A stretch of 5,602 bases of DNA, taken from contig JALRBB010000429.1 of the NCBI GenBank assembly GCA_023257915.1, positions 1-5,602 of the forward strand, written 5' to 3'. Shown here piece after piece: positions 1-5,574 of this stretch (position 1 is its first letter; every line of letters begins with the position of its first letter). A model generated the notes under the pieces. That model searched no databases. It saw nothing but the letters and a program-made list of their open reading frames with translations, and had not been told where the DNA came from. This DNA comes from Quisquiliibacterium sp. (GTDB taxonomy: Bacteria > Pseudomonadota > Gammaproteobacteria > Burkholderiales > Burkholderiaceae_E). Position numbers and translations under genes: made by a program.

Positions 1-1
1 G

Positions 2-871
2 ATCATGGGGGATCTGGTCGGCCTGTCGGTGGGCTCCCTGTTCATGGGGGCAGTAGTCCCGGGCTTGCTGCTGAGCGTGTTGTACGTGGTCTACATCATC
101 GTGCTGGCGAAGCTCAAGCCCTCGGTTGCACCGTCGCTTAGCGCGGATGACGCTCCGGCGAATAAGACCGAACTGTTCAAGATGGTGTTCCGCAGCTTTG
201 TGCCGCCAGCCTTCCTGATCGGTCTGGTGCTTGGCTCGATCTTCGCTGGCTGGGCCACGCCGACCGAAGCGTCTGGTGTTGGAGCGCTTGGCGCGATCAT
301 TCTGGCCTGGGCTAACAAGCAGTTGAACATGCAGGTGTTCAAGGAAGTGATGCAGTCGTCGGCACTGACCAATGCGATGGTGTTCTTCATCATTTTCGGC
401 GCGACGATGTTCTCGTATGTGTTCAGGGCGCTGGGCGGCGACGATGTCGTCGTCGAGATCCTGAATGCGATGGGCATCAATACCGGCTGGGAAGTAATGT
501 TCTTCGTGATGACGCTGGTGTTCATCATGGGGTTCTTCTTCGACTGGATCGAGATCTGCCTCGTGGTCATCCCGGTGTTCGGTCCGATCATCGGCAAGCT
601 GGATTTCGGTCCCGAGTTGGGGCAGGGGCAGCCGGTATTGCTGTGGTTCTCGATCCTGCTCGCAACCAACATGCAGTCGGCATTCCTGACGCCGCCGTTC
701 GGGTTTGCTCTGTTCTACATGAAGGGGACGGTACCGAAGACCATCACGATGATGCATATCTATCGCGGCATCATTCCGTTCGTGCTGATCCAGCTCGGCG
801 CGGTTGCAGCCTGCATGATCTGGCCGGATGTGGTGCTGTACCTGCCGCGCTCTATGGGCTTGCTCGACTGA
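2..871 (+). CDS. dctM: TRAP transporter large permease subunit (DctM family), 5'-truncated
   Basis: C-terminal about 289 residues of the large membrane subunit of a tripartite (TRAP) transporter, which imports organic acids or similar solutes across the inner membrane using an ion gradient, together with a small permease and a periplasmic binding protein. The reading frame is open at the left window edge, so the ATG at position 5 is an internal Met and not the start. Family members are usually about 430 residues or more, so roughly the first third is missing. Counting from that Met, the family-typical segment ATPTEASGVGALGAI lies at 85-99, FFFDWIEI at 177-184 and NMQSAFLTPPFGFALFY at 222-238. 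Several long hydrophobic stretches (about 10-35, 66-100, 122-140, 163-196, 211-238, 255-275) fit membrane helices. A soluble linker rich in charged residues occupies about 38-60. The last two segments resemble the TRAP subgroup often annotated as mannitol/chloroaromatic transporters, but the substrate cannot be told from this subunit. The partner subunits would lie left of the window. Confidence 0.93.
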   Translation: MMGDLVGLSVGSLFMGAVVPGLLLSVLYVVYIIVLAKLKPSVAPSLSADDAPANKTELFKMVFRSFVPPAFLIGLVLGSIFAGWATPTEASGVGALGAIILAWANKQLNMQVFKEVMQSSALTNAMVFFIIFGATMFSYVFRALGGDDVVVEILNAMGINTGWEVMFFVMTLVFIMGFFFDWIEICLVVIPVFGPIIGKLDFGPELGQGQPVLLWFSILLATNMQSAFLTPPFGFALFYMKGTVPKTITMMHIYRGIIPFVLIQLGAVAACMIWPDVVLYLPRSMGLLD

Positions 872-878
872 CGCTAGT

Positions 879-902
879 GAGCGACGCCTCGCGCGTCGAC
901 TC
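879..902 (+). other. Hairpin just downstream of dctM
   Basis: Inverted repeat 8 bases after the dctM stop codon. GAG CGACGC (879-887) pairs with GCGTCG (893-898) and CTC (900-902), with a single bulged A at 899 and a 5-base loop. It lies 13 bases before a stronger hairpin (916-939). The two together may stop transcription or protect the 3' end of the permease mRNA. There is no T-run after it, so on its own it is not a standard intrinsic terminator. The pairing is seen directly; the role is inferred. Confidence 0.4.
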
Positions 903-915
903 TTGTGCCGTGCAA

Positions 916-939
916 AAATGGCCCCTTCGGGGGCCATTT
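916..939 (+). terminator. Probable transcription terminator after dctM (UUCG loop)
   Basis: A perfect 10-bp stem: AAATGGCCCC (916-925) pairs with GGGGCCATTT (930-939) around a TTCG loop closed by C-G, a very stable RNA tetraloop. Two further A residues precede the left arm (914-915). The T residues are the last three bases of the stem, and GCGC follows instead of a long T-run, so termination strength is uncertain. Its place 45 bases after the dctM stop and 39 bases before the nucleotidase start suggests that it separates the two transcripts. The A-rich left side would give a short U-run on the minus strand too, so it may work in both directions. Confidence 0.75.
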
Positions 940-978
940 GCGCTTGCGTTGGGCTGAAATATAGGATTTGATTGCAGC

Positions 979-1899
979 ATGCCGCCTACCCTCGAGGGAA
1001 AACTCGTTGTTGCGATTTCTTCACGGGCCATCTTCGATTTCGAGGAGGAAAACCGTGTATTCGAGCGCGATGACGATGCGACCTACATGGCACTGCAGCA
1101 GCAGCGGCTCGATCTTCCCGCGCCGCCGGGCGTCGCATTTGCGCTGGTGAAAAAGCTGTTGCGTTTCGATGCGCCAGACACACCCGAGGCGCAGCGGCGG
1201 GTGGAGGTCGTCGTGCTATCGCGCAATGATCCGGGTAGCGGACTGCGGGTTTTTCGTTCGGCACGTCAGTCCGGCTTGCGACTGGAACGCGGTGTGTTCA
1301 CCCGCGGACGGACGCCCTGGCCTTATCTGAGTCCGCTGAATGCGAACTTGTTCCTGTCGGCCAATCTCGACGATGTACGCGCAGCGTTGGCGGCAGGGTT
1401 TCCGGCCGCCCGTGTCTTCCCGGAGTCGGTTCGCGCGTCACAGGCGCACCCGGACGAGATCCGGGTTGCCTTCGACGGGGACGCGGTTCTGTTTTCCGAT
1501 GAATCGGAACGGGTCTTCCAGCGCCGCGGGCTGGATGCCTTTCAGCAGCATGAAGACGAGCATGTTGCCAGGCCTTTACCACCCGGGCCGTTCAAGCCCT
1601 TGCTCGAAGCATTGCACAGACTGCACGCCAGCGGCGGCACCGGCGGGATGCGGGTGCGCACCGCGCTGGTTACCGCGCGTAGCGCCCCGGCGCATGAGCG
1701 CGCGATTCGCACCTTGATGCAATGGGGTGTCGAGGTCGATGAGGCGATGTTTCTCGGCGGGTTGCCGAAAGGGCCTTTTCTCAGGCAGTTCGAGCCGGAC
1801 TTTTATTTCGATGATCAGACCGGTCATTGCGAATCGGCCGCGTTAGTCGGTCCCACCGGTCATGTCGTGGCCGGAATTGCGAACGATCAGGATCGCTGA
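979..1899 (+). CDS. 5'-nucleotidase, cytosolic cN-I-like family
   Basis: A complete 306-residue protein matching the bacterial and animal cN-I type 5'-nucleotidase family (Pfam 5-nucleotidase), which removes phosphate from nucleoside monophosphates in the cytoplasm. The animal members prefer AMP; the substrate here is inferred only. Visible motifs are SSRAIFD at residues 14-20, the HAD-type nucleophile region AFDGDAVLFSDESE at 164-177 (D166 and D168 as likely catalytic Asp), TARSAPAHERA at 232-242, FLGGLPKGP at 258-266 with K264, and DFYFDDQTGH at 274-283 with the metal-binding acidic pair D278/D279. All the expected catalytic groups are present, so the enzyme looks intact. No signal peptide or membrane segment is seen. 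ATG 979 is the only usable start: an in-frame TGA lies at 955-957 with no ATG, GTG or TTG between. The Shine-Dalgarno is poor (AGGA at 963-966, 12 bases before the start). It converges with the patatin-like gene on the other strand. Confidence 0.92.
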   Translation: MPPTLEGKLVVAISSRAIFDFEEENRVFERDDDATYMALQQQRLDLPAPPGVAFALVKKLLRFDAPDTPEAQRRVEVVVLSRNDPGSGLRVFRSARQSGLRLERGVFTRGRTPWPYLSPLNANLFLSANLDDVRAALAAGFPAARVFPESVRASQAHPDEIRVAFDGDAVLFSDESERVFQRRGLDAFQQHEDEHVARPLPPGPFKPLLEALHRLHASGGTGGMRVRTALVTARSAPAHERAIRTLMQWGVEVDEAMFLGGLPKGPFLRQFEPDFYFDDQTGHCESAALVGPTGHVVAGIANDQDR

Positions 1900-1930
1900 C
1901 GTCGTCTTGCTGGCGCTTGGATGATCGAGC

Positions 1931-1960
1931 GGGGGAGGTGTCGCTAGTGACGCTGCCCCC
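1931..1960 (+). terminator. Stem-loop between the convergent nucleotidase and patatin genes
   Basis: Left arm GGGGGAGGTGTCG (1931-1943) and right arm TGACGCTGCCCCC (1948-1960) pair over 13 positions around a CTAG loop, with one A-G mismatch and three G-U pairs. Because it relies on G-U pairs, the fold works in plus-strand RNA. In minus-strand RNA those positions become A-C mismatches. It starts 31 bases after the nucleotidase stop, so it is a candidate 3' end for that transcript. No T-run follows, so intrinsic termination is not assured. The pairing is seen; the function is inferred. Confidence 0.4.
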
Positions 1961-1966
1961 AGGCAG

Positions 1967-3052
1967 TCAGATGGCTTCGATCGAATGTGGATCAGGGTGC
2001 GCAACAAATTGCGCAAAATCCTCGGCAATCCGTGCACACTCGCCAATCGCTTGACGCCAGTCGCGCAAACGCCGGTCGTGATCGACGCCGTAACGATGAA
2101 AGTCCATCCGGTCCGGAAGCTTGCGGTTCGGCAGCCGTTCTAGCAGTTCCTCAGAAGGAACCACCAGCAGCACATTGTCCAGCCAGCCTTTGCCCGTCGG
2201 ACCGATTCCGTGCCTGCGCCAGGGCAGGTACTTGTCCAGCCAACCCGCGGTCAGCTGCGGTGCAAAGTGCGGGAACAGCACCAACCCGTCGAGCGCGCTC
2301 CATCGCCAGTACAGGTGGTAATCGATCAAACCGCCGTCCCAGTAACAGCCGGCTGGTGCCCCCTGAATGTTGCAAACCGGATTCGCGATCAAGGGGATGC
2401 TGCCAGACGCGAGCAGGGCGTCTTCGAGGTTGGAGGCTTTCAGCGGAATGTGAAGCGACTCGAAGCGGTCATCGGTCAGCGTATCGAACGCTCGATCTGC
2501 CTCTTCCTTGGTGAACAGCACCCGTTGCAGATGTTTGGCGAGGCGAGGCCGACTGAACACGTTCGATAGCGCTGCCAGCCCAAAGCTCTTGCGTGGACTG
2601 CGTAGCGAGCGTCCGGACCGTTCCCTGGCCGTGATCACCTGCAGGTCCATGCCCGGGGCTTGTAGTTGCAGGAACGCGGTGGCGTTACCTCCGATCACTT
2701 CCCTCACGATTTGTCGGCAGGTCGCCGAGATTTCGTCGCGCTCGGGAAGCGCGCGGTAACGCTGCAGTTCAAGGTAAGCCTGCAGCAGCCGGTCAAGTGC
2801 TGGCACGGGGCTGCTCTGGCTGGCAGCCGCCATCCGCCATGCTCCGATCGAGGCACCGGCCAGCAGCAGCGGCGAGCTGCGAACGCTACTGGCAAGAAAC
2901 TCACCGAACAGCCAGCGATCAAAGGGGATCAGCGCAAGACCTTTCGGGCCGCCTGCCGCCGCAGCGATCGCCCGCAGGTCGGATGCCTGCAGGCCATGCG
3001 CGGCGACATGCTTGCGGGCACGCGGCCCGCCCAGGATGCGGATCGCGCTCAC
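1967..3052 (-). CDS. Patatin-like phospholipase family protein
   Basis: A 361-residue protein with the hallmarks of patatin-like lipid acyl hydrolases, which use a Ser-Asp dyad to cleave acyl chains from phospholipids or other lipids. The oxyanion-hole glycine stretch AAAGGPKGL is at residues 31-39, the nucleophile elbow GASIG at 66-70 (S68 catalytic), and the Asp motif WDGG at 238-241 (D239), followed by LIDYHL. The segment [14 protein letters not shown] (212-225) ahead of the DGG is also typical of the family. No signal peptide or clear membrane helix is seen, so a cytoplasmic or peripheral location is inferred. The natural lipid substrate is unknown. The start is a GTG at 3052-3050 whose last bases form the pth stop (GTGA, 4-base overlap). 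No good Shine-Dalgarno precedes it, so translation is probably coupled to pth. The C-terminal portion (about 260-361) carries no motif I recognise. The gene ends 67 bases from the convergent nucleotidase. Confidence 0.88.
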   Translation of the reverse strand: MSAIRILGGPRARKHVAAHGLQASDLRAIAAAAGGPKGLALIPFDRWLFGEFLASSVRSSPLLLAGASIGAWRMAAASQSSPVPALDRLLQAYLELQRYRALPERDEISATCRQIVREVIGGNATAFLQLQAPGMDLQVITARERSGRSLRSPRKSFGLAALSNVFSRPRLAKHLQRVLFTKEEADRAFDTLTDDRFESLHIPLKASNLEDALLASGSIPLIANPVCNIQGAPAGCYWDGGLIDYHLYWRWSALDGLVLFPHFAPQLTAGWLDKYLPWRRHGIGPTGKGWLDNVLLVVPSEELLERLPNRKLPDRMDFHRYGVDHDRRLRDWRQAIGECARIAEDFAQFVAHPDPHSIEAI

Positions 3053-3690
3053 CGGGAGGCCGCAGGCCCGGGTTGGTCGCCTTCGTGCTGCGGTCGTGGT
3101 TCGCGGGGGCGGGTGTGAAGCTTGAGCATGGCGGCTTCCATTCGTCCTGCCAGGCAGTCGGGGATGATCGCCATCGAGCGTTGAAGCTCCGTTTCGATCA
3201 GTTGCAGCTCTTCCCGGCGCGGTGGGTGAAGCACGAAGTCGTGTACCGCCTGGTCCAGGTTCAGTGTGCGCGGATGCCCGATGCCCAGCCGCAGTCGCCA
3301 GAACATTGGCGAGCCCAGGGCTGCCTGGATGTCTTTCAGACCGTTATGCCCTGCATGGCCGCCGCCGAGTTTCATCTTCGATTGGCCGGGTAGCAGGTCG
3401 AGTTCGTCATGAACAATCAGAATTTCAGCAGGCGCGATCCGGTAGAAGTTGGCCAGCGCGGCCACCGCGCGCCCAGAACGGTTCATGAAGGTGCCGGGTT
3501 TGAGCAGCCAGCATTGCGCGCCATGCAGCGAAGCTTTGGCGACATCGCCGTGGAATTTCGACTCGCGCGACGGCCAAGCCCCTGCCTGGCGAGCCAGAGC
3601 GTCGACGAACCAGAATCCGGCGTTGTGACGGGTGTGCTCGTATTCCGGGCCGATGTTGCCCAGTCCGGCGATCAGACGAATGGCTGTCAT
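3049..3690 (-). CDS. pth: Peptidyl-tRNA hydrolase (Pth)
   Basis: A 213-residue bacterial-type Pth, the cytoplasmic esterase that frees tRNA and peptide from peptidyl-tRNAs dropped by ribosomes. The active-site residues known from the E. coli enzyme are all present with a two-residue shift: N12 in GLGN, the catalytic H22 in TRHNAGF (20-26), N70 in [10 protein letters not shown] (64-73), D95 in VHDELDL (93-99) and N116 in [13 protein letters not shown] (109-121). I13 stands where many homologues have Pro (GLGNPG). The protein is longer than the E. coli enzyme (about 194 residues) because of a basic, Pro-rich tail after about residue 190. That tail runs into the patatin-like gene, which overlaps the pth stop by 4 bases. 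ATG 3690 is the only possible start: no in-frame ATG, GTG or TTG occurs before an upstream in-frame TAG. No clear Shine-Dalgarno is visible. A terminator-like hairpin separates it from rplY upstream, so pth may have its own promoter in 3691-3769. Confidence 0.97.
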   Translation of the reverse strand: MTAIRLIAGLGNIGPEYEHTRHNAGFWFVDALARQAGAWPSRESKFHGDVAKASLHGAQCWLLKPGTFMNRSGRAVAALANFYRIAPAEILIVHDELDLLPGQSKMKLGGGHAGHNGLKDIQAALGSPMFWRLRLGIGHPRTLNLDQAVHDFVLHPPRREELQLIETELQRSMAIIPDCLAGRMEAAMLKLHTRPREPRPQHEGDQPGPAASR

Positions 3691-3769
3691 GGCGGTCAGT
3701 CGCTTGTAGGCTGCTGTCTTCGTCCGCTCCTCGCGACGAATACCTTGTGCCTAAGTGTGGAGGGAAATC

Positions 3770-3795
3770 AAAAGGCCCGCCAGGGCGGGCCTTTT
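3770..3795 (-). terminator. Bidirectional-looking intrinsic terminator after rplY
   Basis: A perfect 11-bp stem, AAAAGGCCCGC (3770-3780) with GCGGGCCTTTT (3785-3795), around a CAGG loop. Read on the minus strand, the stem ends in TTTT followed by GATTT, a fair U-tract. It lies 35 bases after the rplY stop and is the best candidate for the end of the rplY transcript. The A-run and T-run are symmetrical, so plus-strand transcripts could also stop here. It lies between rplY and pth, genes that are often read together. Confidence 0.8.
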
Positions 3796-3821
3796 CCCAA
3801 CCAGCCCGCCAGGGCGGGCCT
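3775..3821. repeat. Two exact copies of an 18-base palindromic sequence
   Basis: The 18-base string GCCCGCCAGGGCGGGCCT occurs at 3775-3792 and again, identical and in the same orientation, at 3804-3821, with 11 bases between. Each copy folds into a hairpin: GCCCGC pairs with GCGGGC around CAGG. The first copy sits in a longer 11-bp terminator stem. The second lacks the flanking A/T arms and has only a 6-bp stem, starting 9 bases beyond the rplY stop codon. It could be a local duplication of the terminator core or a member of a dispersed palindromic repeat family. The sequence here cannot separate these. Confidence 0.8.
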
Positions 3822-3829
3822 CAGGAGCG

Positions 3830-4441
3830 TTACTTCTTGGCCGGTTCGGCTGCGGCAGCCGGAGCTTCCTCGTCGCCGCCGCCACCAGGCTTGGTCACGG
3901 TGACCACAACCGGGTCCTCGCGGCCATGCAGCACCGGCTTGACGCCCTCGGGCATCGGCACCTGGCTGACGTGGATCACCTGGCCGATCGAGACTGCGGA
4001 CAAATCGACTTCGATGAACTCCGGCAGGTTGGCCGGCAGGCAGCTGATCTCGATTTCATTGAGCACGTGGCTGACGATCGCACCGCCGAGCTTGACTGCG
4101 GGGGAGACCTCCGCATTCATGAAGTGGACCGGGACCTTCATCGTGATCACGTGATCCGCATCAACCCGCTGGAAGTCGATATGCATTACCTGCTGCTTGT
4201 ACGGATGCCACTGCACGGCGCGCAACAGAACGCGCTCGGCGCTTCCGTCCAGGTCCATTTCGAGAATCGACGAGTGGAAACTTTCGACGCGCAGCGCGTG
4301 ATACAGCGAGTTGTGATCGACCTCGATTGCAGCGGGCTGACCCTGACCACCGTAGATGATTCCCGGCACCTTGCCGGCACGACGCAGACGGCGGCTCGCA
4401 CCCGTTCCCTGCAGATTTCGTTTGTTGGCAACGACTTTCAT
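3830..4441 (-). CDS. rplY: 50S ribosomal protein L25, long CTC/TL5 form
   Basis: A 203-residue two-domain L25. The N-terminal domain (about 1-93), which in the family binds 5S rRNA, shows GASRRLRRAGKVPGIIYGG at residues 14-32, VDHNSLYHAL at 41-50 and VQWHPYKQQVMHIDFQRV at 76-93. The second, beta-rich CTC/TL5 domain covers about 97-184 (for example NEIEISCLPANLPEFIEVDL at 128-147). A flexible Gly-rich then acidic/Ala-rich tail with a Lys-Lys end follows from residue 185. E. coli L25 has only the first domain (about 94 residues); the long form is common in many other bacteria and is related to the stress protein Ctc. The start ATG at 4441 has a strong AAGGAG Shine-Dalgarno 7 bases upstream. The stop is TAA at 3832-3830. 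It follows prs with a 105-base gap holding a terminator and a leader hairpin, and precedes pth. Confidence 0.97.
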   Translation of the reverse strand: MKVVANKRNLQGTGASRRLRRAGKVPGIIYGGQGQPAAIEVDHNSLYHALRVESFHSSILEMDLDGSAERVLLRAVQWHPYKQQVMHIDFQRVDADHVITMKVPVHFMNAEVSPAVKLGGAIVSHVLNEIEISCLPANLPEFIEVDLSAVSIGQVIHVSQVPMPEGVKPVLHGREDPVVVTVTKPGGGGDEEAPAAAAEPAKK

Positions 4442-4448
4442 CGTTTTT

Positions 4449-4454
4449 CTCCTT
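4449..4454 (-). promoter_or_regulatory. Ribosome binding site of rplY
   Basis: The minus strand reads AAGGAG here, 7 bases before the ATG at 4441. It is the clearest Shine-Dalgarno in the window and fits a ribosomal protein made in quantity. By contrast, prs, pth, the patatin-like gene and the nucleotidase have weak or no recognisable sites. Confidence 0.85.
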
Positions 4455-4460
4455 GCTGTT

Positions 4461-4488
4461 CCCTGCGTCCGCGACCAGACAGTCAGGG
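4461..4488 (-). promoter_or_regulatory. Possible leader hairpin upstream of the rplY ribosome binding site
   Basis: On the minus strand CCCTG (4488-4484) pairs with CAGGG (4465-4461), and inside it GTCTG (4480-4476) pairs with CGGAC (4471-4467) around a GTCG loop, with one G-U pair. The two stems are separated by an internal loop of 3 against 1 bases. The hairpin ends 6 bases before the AAGGAG site, so it lies where a translational control structure could act. L25 is known to control its own synthesis in E. coli and relatives; whether this structure does that is speculation. Confidence 0.35.
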
Positions 4489-4491
4489 GTT

Positions 4492-4524
4492 AAAAAGCCG
4501 CATTCCACCCGGAATACGGCGGCT
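4492..4524 (-). terminator. Intrinsic terminator between prs and rplY
   Basis: On the minus strand AGCCGC (4524-4519), a 3-base bulge (4518-4516) and ATTCC (4515-4511) pair with GGAAT (4506-4502) and GCGGCT (4501-4496) around a GGGT loop. A run of five T follows the base of the stem (4496-4492). The 11 paired bases plus the T-run make a standard Rho-independent terminator or attenuator, beginning 22 bases after the prs stop. Only about 37 bases remain between its T-run and the rplY Shine-Dalgarno. That leaves little room for a new promoter, so partial readthrough from prs is likely. Confidence 0.85.
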
Positions 4525-4546
4525 GAAAACTATGTTTTGTGGTGAA

Positions 4547-5530
4547 TCAGTCTACGAACAGCGACGAAACCGAATCGGCGCGGTTGATTCGCAGAATGGT
4601 CTCGGCAAACAGCTGGGCGCAGCTCAGTACCCGGATGTTGGTCGAGGCGCGCGCATCTTTTGGCAGCGGGATCGTGTCGGTGACAACCAGTTCGTCCAGC
4701 GGCGAGTTGGCAATACGATCAACCGCGCCACCGGACAGCACCGGATGGGTACAGTAGGCCAACACGCGCTTTGCGCCATGCTCCTTCAGGGCCCCGGCTG
4801 CCTTGACCAGCGTGTTCGCAGTGTCGACGATGTCATCCATGATCACGCAGGTGCGGTCGTTGACATCGCCGATGATATTCATGACTTCGGCCACGTTCGC
4901 CTTCGGGCGACGCTTGTCGATGATCGCCAGGTCGACCCCGAGTCGTTTGGCGAGCGCGCGGGCGCGCACCACGCCGCCCACATCAGGGGACACGATGATC
5001 AGATCCTCGAAGCTTTGTTTGTGCACGTCGGCCAGCAGCAGCGGCGACGCGTAGATATTGTCGACCGGGATGTCGAAAAAGCCCTGGATCTGGTCGGCGT
5101 GCAGGTCCATCGTCAACACGCGATCCACGCCGGCAACCTGCAACATGTTCGCGACCACCTTGGCGCTGATCGCCACTCGGGTCGAGCGCACTCGGCGATC
5201 CTGCCGCGCATAGCCAAAATAAGGCAACGCCGCGGTGATACGTCCAGCCGACGCGCGTTTGAGCGCATCGACCATGACCAGCACTTCCATCAAGTGATCG
5301 TTCGTCGGGGCGCAGGTGGACTGCAGCACGAAAACCTCCTTGCCGCGGACGTTCTCCATGATCTCGACCATCACTTCGCCGTCGGAGAACCGCCCGACGG
5401 TAGCCTTGCCGAGAGGGATGTGTAGATGCGAGGCGACGTCAGCCGCTAGCTTGGGGTTGGCATTTCCGGTGAAGATCATCAGACCTTCGGGGGACAAGCC
5501 TTCTACGGAGCGGCGGGATGCCTGCTGCAT
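4547..5530 (-). CDS. prs: Ribose-phosphate pyrophosphokinase (PRPP synthase)
   Basis: Cytoplasmic enzyme that makes 5-phosphoribosyl 1-pyrophosphate from ribose 5-phosphate and ATP, for purine, pyrimidine, NAD, His and Trp synthesis. The 327-residue frame shows [12 protein letters not shown] at 22-33, GRFSDGE at 46-52, [11 protein letters not shown] at 103-113 (catalytic and ATP-binding loop), [18 protein letters not shown] at 135-152 with the metal-binding His, [15 protein letters not shown] at 181-195, KRRPKAN at 206-212 and the PRPP-binding loop [10 protein letters not shown] at 232-241. That loop has N239 where E. coli and most relatives have Gly. The C-terminal half carries [13 protein letters not shown] at 261-273. 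The frame is about 12 residues longer than E. coli Prs (315). An internal ATG (5479, residue 18) would give 310 residues and starts close to where homologues begin, so the true start is unsettled: GGAA lies shortly before 5530, GAAGG 4 bases before 5479. It lies 44 bases after tRNA-Gln with no terminator between. Confidence 0.97.
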   Translation of the reverse strand: MQQASRRSVEGLSPEGLMIFTGNANPKLAADVASHLHIPLGKATVGRFSDGEVMVEIMENVRGKEVFVLQSTCAPTNDHLMEVLVMVDALKRASAGRITAALPYFGYARQDRRVRSTRVAISAKVVANMLQVAGVDRVLTMDLHADQIQGFFDIPVDNIYASPLLLADVHKQSFEDLIIVSPDVGGVVRARALAKRLGVDLAIIDKRRPKANVAEVMNIIGDVNDRTCVIMDDIVDTANTLVKAAGALKEHGAKRVLAYCTHPVLSGGAVDRIANSPLDELVVTDTIPLPKDARASTNIRVLSCAQLFAETILRINRADSVSSLFVD

Positions 5531-5574
5531 CGTGATTTCCAGTCGGGGCAGGATGGCGAACAGAACAGGGTTGG

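Noticed and set aside
91..672. A 193-codon minus-strand frame opposite the TRAP permease
   Set aside because: The permease frame is clearly real by family motifs. The opposing translation shows no motif, and I saw no promoter or ribosome site that would support it.
643..957. A plus-strand frame overlapping the end of dctM and reading through the terminator
   Set aside because: It overlaps a recognised gene in another frame, passes through the hairpins, and has no recognisable content.
938..965. Possible promoter for the nucleotidase gene (TTGCGC, 16 bases, TATAGG)
   Set aside because: Only three of six and four of six consensus matches, and the -35 overlaps the terminator stem. It would leave a leader of only a few bases before ATG 979. 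Not strong enough to annotate.
968..1150. Small plus-strand frame starting 11 bases before the nucleotidase start
   Set aside because: Out of frame with a gene that has complete family motifs; its product is not recognisable.
2797..3393. Plus-strand frames overlapping pth and the patatin-like gene
   Set aside because: Both minus-strand genes carry complete active-site motifs. The plus-strand products are Arg/Pro/Ala-rich, typical of shadow frames in GC-rich DNA.
4529..4558. Possible rplY promoter overlapping the end of prs (TTCGTA, 18 bases, CATAGT, minus strand)
   Set aside because: Weak match at -35, and transcription would start inside the left arm of the prs terminator. Treated as chance.
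3755..5425. A 556-codon open frame on the plus strand, antisense to both rplY and prs
   Set aside because: It is codon-for-codon in register with both minus-strand genes. In that register a stop appears only where the sense gene uses TTA, CTA or TCA, which are rare in GC-rich genes, so a long shadow frame is expected. Its translation is rich in His, Asp, Arg and Gln with no known motif, and it crosses two intergenic hairpin regions.
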